Below are positions 1-9,316 of a stretch of DNA of 64,000 nucleotides, piece by piece; the first letter of the stretch is position 1; each line of letters starts with the position of its first letter. The translations under genes and the position numbers were made by a program. The stretch comes from Flectonema sp. DT1601 (lineage: Eukaryota; Euglenozoa; Diplonemea; Diplonemida; Diplonemidae), in assembly GCA_964019425.1 (NCBI GenBank), contig OZ025861.1, positions 465,001 through 529,000 on the forward strand, in the 5' to 3' direction. Below the pieces are notes generated by a model. It was not told the DNA's origin and did not search any database. It saw only the letters and a list, made by a program, of their open reading frames with translations.

Positions 1-99
1 GAGGAACGTACATCAGACCACTCTCACTAAAAAGTAACACCATCATTCAGAATCAAGCAAACACCGCTGATATATATGCAGTTCCTCGATGAGGGGGAG

Positions 100-132
<33 letters not shown>

Positions 133-235
133 TTAAATCGAATCTTAGAAATCTTCTTCTACTCAACTAAGACTTAACCCCACTTAAAAAAATAAGATGA
201 TGTCATTTTTAAAATCTTAAAAAAAAAGAAATTTA

Positions 236-1321
236 ATGAGCAACTCAACGATTGTTGGAAAATACCGAAACTTGATAAAGGGAATGGGTCATTGGAGTAT
301 GGTTAAAAAAACAGAAATGTTGGAAGAAATGAAATTCAAATTAATAAACGACAAACAAGTTGGTAGATACGAATTATTAGGAGGGCTTTGGACAGCTGCA
401 TCTGCGGGACAAGTTCGTATTACAAGTGAATTATTCAGTGAGATGGAAAAAAGACAAATGGTGCAGGTAGGGGATAGCTCACCCATAGACGCTTTGTTAA
501 AGTCAGTCTGCGTCTCTTCCGAACCCTCAATAGAAAAAATCAGAACAACATGGGATAAGCTACAACGATATAACATTCGACCTTCCCAACGTACAATTGA
601 TCTCCTGTTGCAAACACTTTCTCAGGTTGCGGTTCCATCTGATGTGGATTTTTTACGTCAAAAAATTATCGATGTCGGAATTGAACCCACGCCTGTTTTA
701 GATCCGTTTGCCAATACTGTAGCTGACACACCCTTTCAAGCATGTCTGTATATATTAAAGCTTTGTGTTGGTAAGAGAGATATTAAAACAGCTGAAATAG
801 CGATGTCAGATTTAGTTATAAAACACCACACGAATCCAACTGTTTCACATTTCAATGAGTTAATGAGAGTGTATGCTGTGTGTGATTTGCCAGGTCCGAT
901 AGTATTTACTGATAAACTGTCTCTCCCATATGAAATTATTGACCTTACTGACCCCTTTGGAGTACAAGGAGTATGGAGTAGAATGCTTACAGCTGGTTTT
1001 CGACCAAATCGATGGAGCTACGACCACCTTCTTCGTTCTTTAAAATTTCATTGTAGAAAGTCCTCCGATTCTTGTGATCAATACACGTTGTTTGCTGAGA
1101 AGGTATTTAGTGAGGCAGAAAATCTAAATCTCACTCACGAACAACACCTCTTCGCTCGGTTGATGGACATATATGCTGCTTCACAAAGAGATCGTCATGC
1201 TGAGGAGTTGCTCAGAGTTATGTGGGAAAGGAATTTTAATATAAAAAGATCATCTCGGGTGATGCATGCTTTTAGTGTGGCAACTGAGGGATGGTTGAAA
1301 GAAGAAGCTCGCACTTACTAA
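236..1321 (+). CDS. Pentatricopeptide-repeat (PPR) protein
   Basis: This is a 361-residue intronless ORF starting at the first ATG after an A-rich leader. Helical repeats of about 35 residues with PPR spacing can be seen, for example around residues 50-75 (TSELFSEMEKRQM), 105-125 (TWDKLQRYNIRPSQRTIDLL) and 245-275 (WSRMLTAGFRPNRWSYDHLL). PPR proteins bind single-stranded RNA, mostly in mitochondria or plastids, and act in RNA processing or translation. No clear targeting presequence is visible at the chosen start, and the N-terminus is basic. A T-rich tract follows the stop. The family call rests on repeat pattern, and the RNA target cannot be read from sequence. Confidence 0.7.
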   Translation: MSNSTIVGKYRNLIKGMGHWSMVKKTEMLEEMKFKLINDKQVGRYELLGGLWTAASAGQVRITSELFSEMEKRQMVQVGDSSPIDALLKSVCVSSEPSIEKIRTTWDKLQRYNIRPSQRTIDLLLQTLSQVAVPSDVDFLRQKIIDVGIEPTPVLDPFANTVADTPFQACLYILKLCVGKRDIKTAEIAMSDLVIKHHTNPTVSHFNELMRVYAVCDLPGPIVFTDKLSLPYEIIDLTDPFGVQGVWSRMLTAGFRPNRWSYDHLLRSLKFHCRKSSDSCDQYTLFAEKVFSEAENLNLTHEQHLFARLMDIYAASQRDRHAEELLRVMWERNFNIKRSSRVMHAFSVATEGWLKEEARTY

Positions 1322-1470
1322 TCAACTTTGAGGAGTATAATTTTTTTTTTTTTTTGTTTTTTTTTTTTTTGCACAAATATTTTCTTTTCGTGCTACTATG
1401 TCATAACTCTAATGTTCTAGCGTTTTTTTCAAATTAATTTTTATCATCAAGAATACCACAAAAACAAAAT

Positions 1471-2634
1471 ATGGATAACCTTCCAAAAACGAACAGAGAT
1501 GACGACTGTGATGAGGAACTTTTTAACGTCAAAAGACTAAAAGGAAATGTCTCACCAGGAAAACAACAACATCAACAGCAATGCATCAGCAGAAAACTTG
1601 ATTTGAAAACGGCAGTTGGTGGAATCGATAGCGGAAATGAATCTGAAGAGGACAGCCAACCTGAACCTGAAATCGTAAAAAAACCTATTAAGAAAGCAGT
1701 AGTAGTTCCACAAACAGAGGTATCGTTTAGAGCCGCTGAGTGGTACTATGCTGATGAAGGTAAACACTGTGGACCTTTCAGTGCTGATGACCTGTGTGAT
1801 ATTTATCCTTCGATTCTGACTCCTGAAACTTATGCCTGGGCTAGTGGATATGTCACGGATTGGATTCCAGTTCATCAGATTAGCGAGTTATATTCGTATC
1901 TGGAAACTGTTACAAATCCGACGGAGAATTCTTCTTCATCGATGAAAAAAATAAAATCAATTAAACAACAAATAAAACAAAATGATAATGAATGGTTTGA
2001 TCTGAAAGTGAATACGTCCATCTACATCTCACAATTGCCTTCAAATGTAACTTCTGAAGAGCTATTATTATTTTTTAAGAACGTTGGTGCGGTTAAAATT
2101 GATCCTCTGTTGAAGAAACCAAAAGTAAAAATATATAAAAATAACGATGCGTTGATCACTTTTATGAAACCACAGAGTGTTGATCTGTCGATCCAGATAT
2201 ATGACGAGGCTCTACTTAGGAATAGTGACTTAGAATCTGTGATTAGAGTAGAAGCAGCTCAGTTTAAAAAAAAAGGTGATACCTATAAACCGAAACAAAA
2301 TCTTTCGGAATATAGAGAGGCTATGAAAAAATCAAAAAAACAAATCGACTCCAAAATGGCTTGGACCGAAACTGACAGTGATCCTGTAGCTCGCAGTGTG
2401 GTTATAAAAAATTTCTTTTCAGAAAAGTTTAGTTCAGAATTGAAACATGTTGTTAAAGAGTACGTTTCTCAATTTGGAAACATTGAAATGATAAAACCAT
2501 CAGCAGGAGGCACCGTCACCATTCGATTTAAAAGTTTCATCTCCGCACAAGACTGCGTTCAGAACAGCCACGGCAAGGAACTCAGTGGCAGACTGATGGA
2601 TATTAATATGTGTGACAGCTCTGAGTTACTTTAA
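1471..2634 (+). CDS. CUS2/TAT-SF1-like U2 snRNP factor with GYF-type N-terminus
   Basis: The 387-residue protein has an acidic N-terminus and a GYF_2-like module near residues 90-145 (WYYADEGKHCGPFSADDL). Two RRMs follow, RRM1 at about 178-265 (TSIYISQLPSNVTSEELLLF) and an atypical C-terminal RRM at about 307-385 (SVVIKNFFSEKF...CVQNSHGKEL). This order, and the sequence of the second RRM, match the HTATSF1/CUS2 family, which binds SF3b and remodels U2 snRNP during spliceosome assembly. It fits the cis introns seen in this window. The start is the first ATG after an A-rich leader. No intron is seen. Confidence 0.78.
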   Translation: MDNLPKTNRDDDCDEELFNVKRLKGNVSPGKQQHQQQCISRKLDLKTAVGGIDSGNESEEDSQPEPEIVKKPIKKAVVVPQTEVSFRAAEWYYADEGKHCGPFSADDLCDIYPSILTPETYAWASGYVTDWIPVHQISELYSYLETVTNPTENSSSSMKKIKSIKQQIKQNDNEWFDLKVNTSIYISQLPSNVTSEELLLFFKNVGAVKIDPLLKKPKVKIYKNNDALITFMKPQSVDLSIQIYDEALLRNSDLESVIRVEAAQFKKKGDTYKPKQNLSEYREAMKKSKKQIDSKMAWTETDSDPVARSVVIKNFFSEKFSSELKHVVKEYVSQFGNIEMIKPSAGGTVTIRFKSFISAQDCVQNSHGKELSGRLMDINMCDSSELL

Positions 2635-2799
2635 TTATTTATTTTCATTCTAACTAATTAGACTTCGTCTTTAAGGCTGTCAGCCTCGACAAGCAGTTTA
2701 TCATCTGTAGTGGTGCTTGTTTGTTATCTATTTCATGACAGGTATTCATGTAGTTGTTGTGGTTTATTAAAGTTAAATAGTAATGTTGTTTTGGTAAAT

Positions 2800-2818
2800 A
2801 GTTTTTTATGTATTTCAG
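2800..2818 (+). other. Probable trans-splice acceptor of the membrane formin
   Basis: A T-rich tract ending in TATTTCAG lies six bases before the formin ATG with no coding sequence upstream, as in spliced-leader acceptors. Confidence 0.5.
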
Positions 2819-2824
2819 AAGCTC

Positions 2825-4427
2825 ATGTGCAAAGATGGGTCTCCGAGACGAGCGTTGCAGCAGCTACCTGGAAATGAAAGAGAAGTTCTGCCTCCTCCAC
2901 CGAAAGTGGGAGGAGAGAGGGTGACGGAGTTGCCGATTCCTTCAAGAGTACCTCTGCCGCAATGTGCTGATAAGGCCAGTCCGGCATTGATACCTCTACC
3001 GCCTCCTCCTCCACCGAAAGTGGGAGGAGAGAGAGCGATTGCATTACCGATGCCAGTGAGGGTTCCACCACCACCGGGAAGTGGGAAGGTGGTGGGTGGA
3101 GCTCCACCTCCTCCACCGCCACCACCACCACCGCCACCGCCACCGCCTCCTCCTCTACCTGCAGCTGGTGGAGGCCGTGTTCGCTCATATACGGATATTC
3201 GTCGAATGAAAACATTTTTCTGGAAGAAACTACCTGCAGCCAGAGCACGAAGTGGAACTCTTTGGAACCAAATCCCCAAAGACATCGACTTCGATCGTGA
3301 GAAGCTGCAAAAATTATTCGCCAAAGCGGAAGTAAAGAAAAACTCATCCACAGGAGTCAACAAACCTGACAATTCACTTCAGAAATCAACGGCTCTAACC
3401 CAAGCACGTGCACAAAATATTGGCATCGTTCTGACATATTTGAAGCGTTCTGCTGAGGGTTTGTTGCACTTGGTTGAGTTGGGATCGGGACTCGAACTGA
3501 ATGACATTGATGCGGTCTTATCAATATTACCAACGGCTGAAGAGGGTTCAGCTTTGGCTAAGGAAAAGGCGTTGGACATCAGTAAGTCTTGGGGACCACC
3601 TGAGGCATTCTGCTACGGAATGGCTGCTTGTAACTTCAAACCAAAAGATGTGCTGACTAACTATAAAATATTAATTCAATTTTCTGATAAGTTCTACGAG
3701 ACTATGACTCATGCAAAGATTCTTAGACAGGCCTACAATTCTTTAACTGAACTACCTTCCTTTCAAAGAGTGCTTGCTGTTGTGTTAGCAGTTGGTAATT
3801 GCTTGAATATTGGAACACATCACGGAGATGCTCAAGGATTTTTTATTGATAATTTACCAAAGTTGGTTGACATGAGGTCGACTGATGGAACTTCCACCCT
3901 ACTAGACTATATCACGTCATGCATTATAGACGGTCATGAGGAAGCTCTTACTGTGGTGGATGACTTGTCAGCTGTAAACAGTTGTTCAGACTGTGGTATA
4001 ACATTCTCAGTCATCTCTAAAGCAGTTTCACAACTAAACAGTGAAATCGAGGTAATCAGACGTTGGGGGAATCAGTTAGAGTTATTGAATGGTAAGAGTA
4101 GGCTATCAGAAAATTATGGTCCAAAAATAAAAATATTCTTGGAAAAATTCGACTCTCCTGACATGATCCCATCCCTCAACCATCAAGCTTCATTACTCTC
4201 ATTGGAATTTACGTCTCTGGCTGAAGCGTATGGTGAAGATAGAAATGCGATGGATGAGGATGCGTTTTTCTCGAATGTATCAATATTTAGAAAAGAATTT
4301 AGTAAGAGATGTGCTGCTGCTTTGAAAGAAAGAGAAGACCTGATAATACAACGAGATCAGATCCAAGACGAGGAAGTAGAGGTTATACTACCTGAAGAAG
4401 CTATTTCTGATGTCATAAACAGCGAAG

Positions 4428-4459
<32 letters not shown>

Positions 4460-5464
4460 GAGGAAGAAGAAGAAGATTTATGGACAGAAATAGAAGAAGT
4501 CGAGGAGTACGAAGAATACGAAGAATATGAAGAAATAGAAGCCGATGAAATCGATCAACTTGAGGAAGAATCAATCCAAGTAACCCATCCAACTAAGACC
4601 ACATCAAACAATAAATATTATTATTATTTCATAATCGTTATCTCACTACTAAGTTATCAATTATTCATACCTTACAATGATATCGATGATTCACTCACAG
4701 CGGATAGTTTTAATCAACCAGTCGATTCAAATATTTATTGGAATGATTCACAACTTGAGATGAGTTCACTCTCTTCAGTCTCTTTAATTAGTTCACCAGT
4801 TGAACCTGTTGTGCATTTGGAAGGTAATTATATCTTCTTTCAGAAGTCTCAGAAGTCGATGCTGTGGAATACCAATTCTCGAAAGGTAGTGGACGACAGC
4901 TGCAGTAAGCTCACTGTGTTGTGCTCACCTGATGTCTGCATGCTTCACTACCCGAATGGTATTGCGAGTTGTGAGCCACTGACTGACTCACTGAATGCCA
5001 CCCCACGTGTGAGTAGCTGCACTCAGAAGTCGATAATAATATGTTCTGAGCACTCGTGTGAGGAACACGTCAACACCTGTCTCGGTTGTGACAGCCTGCT
5101 GTGGAATACCAATTCTCGAAAAGTAGTGGACGACAGCTGCAGTAAGCTCACTGTGTTGTGCTCACCTGATGTCTGCATGCTTCACTACCCGAATGGTATT
5201 GCGAGTTGTGAGCCACTGACTGACTCACTGAATGCCACCCCACGTGTGAGTAGCTGCACTCAGAAGTCGATAATTATGTGTTCTGAGCACTCGTGTGAGG
5301 AACACGTCAACACCTGTCTCGGTTGTGACAGCCTGCTGTGGAATACCAATTCTCGAAAGGTGATGGACGACAGCTGCAGTAAGCTCACTGTATTGTGCTC
5401 ACCTGATGTCTGCATGCTTCACTACCCGAATGGTATTGCGAGTTGTGTGCTGAGTCTAGGATAG
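2825..5464 (+). CDS. Formin (FH1-FH2) with C-terminal transmembrane segment and Cys-rich repeats
   Basis: This 879-residue ORF starts with a short FH1 region of polyproline stretches (to about residue 118). A full-length FH2 domain follows at about 125-520 (FFWKKLPAARA near its start; LAVVLAVGNCLNIG in the middle). Formins nucleate and elongate actin filaments. After FH2 come a polyglutamine and acidic segment, then a strongly hydrophobic stretch at about 598-620. The tail holds two full and one partial copy of a 79-residue cysteine-rich repeat with possible N-glycosylation sites (NDS, NAT). No GTPase-binding/DID region precedes FH1. The inferred topology is FH2 in the cytosol and the repeats in the lumen or outside the cell. 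Plant class I formins instead carry the membrane segment N-terminal to FH1-FH2. Confidence 0.88.
4862..5450 (+). repeat. 237-bp tandem repeat encoding a Cys-rich 79-residue unit (2.5 copies)
   Basis: Copies start at 4862, 5099 and 5336, exactly 237 bases apart and in frame. They are nearly identical at the DNA level, so the expansion is recent or homogenised. The third copy is cut short just before the stop codon. Confidence 0.95.
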
Positions 5465-6320
5465 CTTCACAAATGAAAGACGAGACCCCCCCCCGTCGAT
5501 AATATTAAATACTTCTTTGACTTAGTTCCTCAGATGAACAGCTGCTGGTGATTGGATTTGTTATTTATGTTGTGTTACTTGTTGTATTTAAACCACTTGT
5601 AGAAAAAAAACAAAAAAAAAGAAAAAAAAAAAAACAAATCATTGATAATGTTATGAAAATTTTGTTATTATTTTTTTTTTCCTCTTCCCAAAAATTATTT
5701 TTTGTATCACCTTTTCCCCAAATAGATTTTTTTTTTTAAAATGAAATATTCTCAGTCTGTGATGTATAAAGTGAAAACATATAAGTAAGAGTATGCTTGC
5801 CTTTCTTCCTGTGAATCTCTTTATATGTCTATGACTGTATTTATTTTTTGTATTATACAAAACGCTTAACAAACGAAGAATAAAAAAAAGATTTAGGTTT
5901 TCTTCTTATTATATTTTTCAATGCTCTTTTTTAATCTGTATTCCACTAAAAAAAATAAAAAAATAAACGTTTTTGCAAAAAAAGTCCGGTAACATTTTAA
6001 TTTAGTTTACCGACCCTCCTTACCTTTTGAATTATCCGACAGAAAAAAATAGCTTTTTTATATAAAAGAAAAAAAAACAGCTGTAATTTCTAAAGCCTTG
6101 TTATGTTTATGTCTTTTTTTGTGTTCAATTTTCGGTTTCTGTTCTTGAGACGGAATAACCGACCCCCCTAATCTGACTGCTTGAATGTAACAATTTAAGT
6201 TGTTGTGGAATACTTATTTCGTATTCTTATAAGGTTTTTGTGTGTTGTTCATTCGTTGATTTTGAGAAGTCAAAAAAAAAAAAAAAAAAAAAACTAATTT
6301 TTATTTTTTTTCCCTTTTCA
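5465..6320. other. Intergenic, A/T-run-rich; ends in a trans-splice-like acceptor
   Basis: This holds formin 3' sequence and low-complexity A and T runs. The end (6300-6321) is a T/C tract ending in CAG, directly before the partial CLU copy. No gene is seen. Confidence 0.6.
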
Positions 6321-6442
6321 GGATGAAGATGTTGCTTTTTCACACTCTTCCGCTGTCTGAAATGAGCGTGACTTATGGCAATGATGATGTTAGAGTCAGG
6401 TCGTTAGATAGAAAGTATCCAATTTTTAGAAAAAATGTCTAG
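6321..6442 (+). pseudogene. Truncated, internally deleted copy of the downstream CLU gene 5' end
   Basis: Bases 6321-6336 match 6535-6550 of the CLU gene, and 6339-6433 match 6825-6919 without a difference. The copy therefore lacks about 274 bases, with the junction at a short TTCACA repeat present at both edges in the intact gene. A pyrimidine tract and AG lie directly before it, so it may be trans-spliced. From ATG 6323 it encodes 39 codons, the last 30 or so in the same frame as CLU. It is either a broken duplicate or a short upstream ORF. Confidence 0.85.
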
Positions 6443-6523
6443 TAAAAAAAAAACTAGAGTCAATTTTTCCCCCCCCCTTTTCAAAAAAAGTTAAAAAGAA
6501 CCATTACAAATATAATAAATAAC

Positions 6524-9316
6524 ATGCGTGAGGAGGATGAAGATGTTGCTCTTCACATCGCAACTCTTTCTGGACCAGTTGTGGTATTAATGGTTCCTTC
6601 GAATATAATCGTATCAGAGATAAGAAGAATGCTTCAACACAACGCAGAGACATGTTACATGACGCAGTATGATTTAGTAACCAGTAAAGGTGTTGTCGTT
6701 AGTGATGTTCAGCAGTTGAATGGTCAAGATGGATGTTCAATAAAAGACTGCAATCTTCTTAAAATGGTCTTCACTCAATACAGTCAAAGAGGTATAAGAG
6801 AGCACCTAATTCAAATGAGAGCGCTTCACACTCTTCCGCTGTCTGAAATGAGCGTGACTTATGGCAATGATGATGTTAGAGTCAGGTCGTTAGATAGAAA
6901 GTATCCAATTTTTAGAAAATTAACAGGACTGAGTGCGGAACTGTCGCTCACGACGGGTATGAGAAGTGAACATCAAGAAGCGACAAAGGCTTTTACGAGT
7001 TCTTTAATTAGTGGTCCGAATTCATTAATAAGAGGATTAGACGTGCAGTCGATCACCTCAGCTGCTGATAGTCATTCAACACCTCTACAACCGACCATCG
7101 CGAATCATATTTCAGACCCTCCTGCTGGAGCTAAGCTCAGAGGAGATCTGTTCTACTTTACTGTATCGTTTGAAAAAGATTGTTGGGGTATTGCCGCGCA
7201 TAGAACTGGTTTTTATAAGTTGGAATCATGTGAGTTGAGACCTCCTGCAATCCGACCTTCTCACAATGATGTCTTTCAAACACTACTTGGATTACTTTGT
7301 GACATCGTACCAGATCAAAGAGAGAGGTATGAACAGCTGATATGTCTTCGTGTTTCACATGTTTGTTATGAAGATCATCCGCTATTCCCTGCAACGCAGT
7401 GGATTGGAACAAGTTGTTCCAAACAGGTGACTCACGACAGTTGGAGGACACGTGAACATGAAATAAAAATCAGTCAACCACACGATCCTCGAATTCCAGT
7501 TAGAAATTGGATGGCTCATTGCGGAATACCCGAACTCTCTCCAGACCAAGTAGTACCTGATTTCCTTCACACTGCTATTGAAGCAGTTTACGGAGTCATT
7601 GATGGTTCATTATTTGGTATCAATCCTGGAGATGATTTCATCGATCAAGTATTCTATTTAAACGGAATAGCGATGTCATTCTGTAAAGAAGCATCTGAAA
7701 GAAAACCAAATTCTCAAACTCCTGCATGGCATCAAGCTCACAAAGACTTGGCGATTTCAAAGGTAATTACGACAGCAATTAGGACGGGTAAGTCAGATAT
7801 AAACATCACACCACCTCCTACATGTTGCATTGACTTCATGGGATACAGAATATGGTGTATGTCGTACAGCTCTGACATGTACAATAGACATGCCATTACT
7901 CAATTAGCTTCCCGCTCTGCTGTTGCTGCAGATGCTCCGATTTTAGGAAGTGCGCCCGAGTTCGAACCCGCCCTTCGACGTCTTTGCGACGTAATTTCCC
8001 TGGGAAAACCTGATAATTTATCATCGGTATCTGATTCTTTGGATGGTGTTAGACTGTACAAAAGTAGAGACGGAAGAGTTTTTTTTGAAAATGCTTCTTC
8101 CCTACTGGCTCATGAGAATGGTGATGACCCTCTCATGTACAGACCTGAACTGTTATGTCACTCTGAAGGAATAGAAAAGGACCATCTGTCTGATGGTCTC
8201 TCATCGTGTGGTACAAACGAACTCGATTCAAGTCAAGATGGAAATAGCAGATCATCGTCGTATGTGTCGATGAATCAATCTCAACATCACATCTCATCAG
8301 TTCTTGAACATCAACTATCTCAAGCAATCACTGATTTGGAATCTATCTCTTTCGGTGATGGTGATCATGTTACACATTTCCTTCATGAGAGAGGACTTCC
8401 AATGCGTTGTTTAGTTTCTCTCCTTCGTGGACTTCCCAGGAATAGTTCAAACAGAAGAATTATTATATTCGAAGCCCTGATTCGTTCCGTTGTGAGATCT
8501 CTTCGTGTCGTGATGAGAACTAACAGATTACAACTTTCTATTCCGATGCTGCATTTCTTTAATGCGATATTTACTAACAGTGAGTCTGCTGAAGTTAAAA
8601 GTGTTTTGGAAAGATGTGCGTCGCATTTTTCAATTAGTGAGATCCCAGAATGGCAATCTAACTGTACCGACTGCTGGTACATTCTGAGAGGGGTTTGCAT
8701 GCGTGTTGGAATTCAGATAGCTGCGAGGGATTATGCTTTTGGAAAGAATGAGTCGAAACCTTTATTTAGAAAATCTGATTTTTTAAATGTAGTTCCGGTA
8801 CCTTACAAATGTACATCTGTTGTACCTGCGAGAACTGTTGTGGAAGCATTACAACGTCCTGTTGATACTGGTGAGGAGTTGGTCCAAACAGGTGAATTAT
8901 CAATTCAAATGTTACAACGAAACGATCGAACAGGCTGTGACAAAACCATGAGAGTCTTACTGAGTGAGGTATGCAAAGCTCACGGTTGTGATTCACCGAA
9001 GATTATTCCAATCTTGTTTAGTTTAGCATCCAATTCAACTGCTTTTCTAGACTTCTCTCGAGCAGCATCGTTGTATTGCAGAGCTGCGTCTGTTGCTCGT
9101 ATTACTTCAGGTCCGTCTTCACCTGATTATAAATCAGCGATTATTAACTTTTCATTATCACTTGCGAAGATTAAGTCTCCAGCTTCACTTGCGATATCTC
9201 ATTTGACGTTATCGTCTCATCTTGTGAAGAACTCTGACTGTTCTCTTGATAAACAAACTGAGGCATTGTTGGATGCAGTTACGAAGATAAAGCCATCCTC
9301 ATCACCTGGACAGTAG
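6524..9316 (+). CDS. CLU (clustered mitochondria) family protein
   Basis: This 930-residue protein has an N-terminal ubiquitin-like segment (about 8-85), then a segment typical of CLU proteins near 207-235 (GDLFYFTVSF...TGFYKLE). The core CLU domain follows at about 345-550 (AVYGVIDGSLFGINPGDDF, ending in the typical YRPELL). The C-terminal 150 residues look like weak TPR helices. CLU/Clueless/FMT proteins bind mRNAs for mitochondrial proteins and keep mitochondria dispersed. It is shorter than the usual 1,250-1,400 residues. ATG 6524 is the first in frame, and the family's acidic start appears to be present. Overall divergence is high, but domain order supports the call. Confidence 0.75.
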   Translation: MREEDEDVALHIATLSGPVVVLMVPSNIIVSEIRRMLQHNAETCYMTQYDLVTSKGVVVSDVQQLNGQDGCSIKDCNLLKMVFTQYSQRGIREHLIQMRALHTLPLSEMSVTYGNDDVRVRSLDRKYPIFRKLTGLSAELSLTTGMRSEHQEATKAFTSSLISGPNSLIRGLDVQSITSAADSHSTPLQPTIANHISDPPAGAKLRGDLFYFTVSFEKDCWGIAAHRTGFYKLESCELRPPAIRPSHNDVFQTLLGLLCDIVPDQRERYEQLICLRVSHVCYEDHPLFPATQWIGTSCSKQVTHDSWRTREHEIKISQPHDPRIPVRNWMAHCGIPELSPDQVVPDFLHTAIEAVYGVIDGSLFGINPGDDFIDQVFYLNGIAMSFCKEASERKPNSQTPAWHQAHKDLAISKVITTAIRTGKSDINITPPPTCCIDFMGYRIWCMSYSSDMYNRHAITQLASRSAVAADAPILGSAPEFEPALRRLCDVISLGKPDNLSSVSDSLDGVRLYKSRDGRVFFENASSLLAHENGDDPLMYRPELLCHSEGIEKDHLSDGLSSCGTNELDSSQDGNSRSSSYVSMNQSQHHISSVLEHQLSQAITDLESISFGDGDHVTHFLHERGLPMRCLVSLLRGLPRNSSNRRIIIFEALIRSVVRSLRVVMRTNRLQLSIPMLHFFNAIFTNSESAEVKSVLERCASHFSISEIPEWQSNCTDCWYILRGVCMRVGIQIAARDYAFGKNESKPLFRKSDFLNVVPVPYKCTSVVPARTVVEALQRPVDTGEELVQTGELSIQMLQRNDRTGCDKTMRVLLSEVCKAHGCDSPKIIPILFSLASNSTAFLDFSRAASLYCRAASVARITSGPSSPDYKSAIINFSLSLAKIKSPASLAISHLTLSSHLVKNSDCSLDKQTEALLDAVTKIKPSSSPGQ

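Noticed and set aside
2815-3372. 185-residue minus-strand ORF with a Gly run
   Set aside because: Shadow of the FH1/FH2 coding sequence on the + strand.
7940-7985. tRNA T-arm-like GTTCGAACCC
   Set aside because: Lies within the CLU coding frame, and no cloverleaf can be formed around it.
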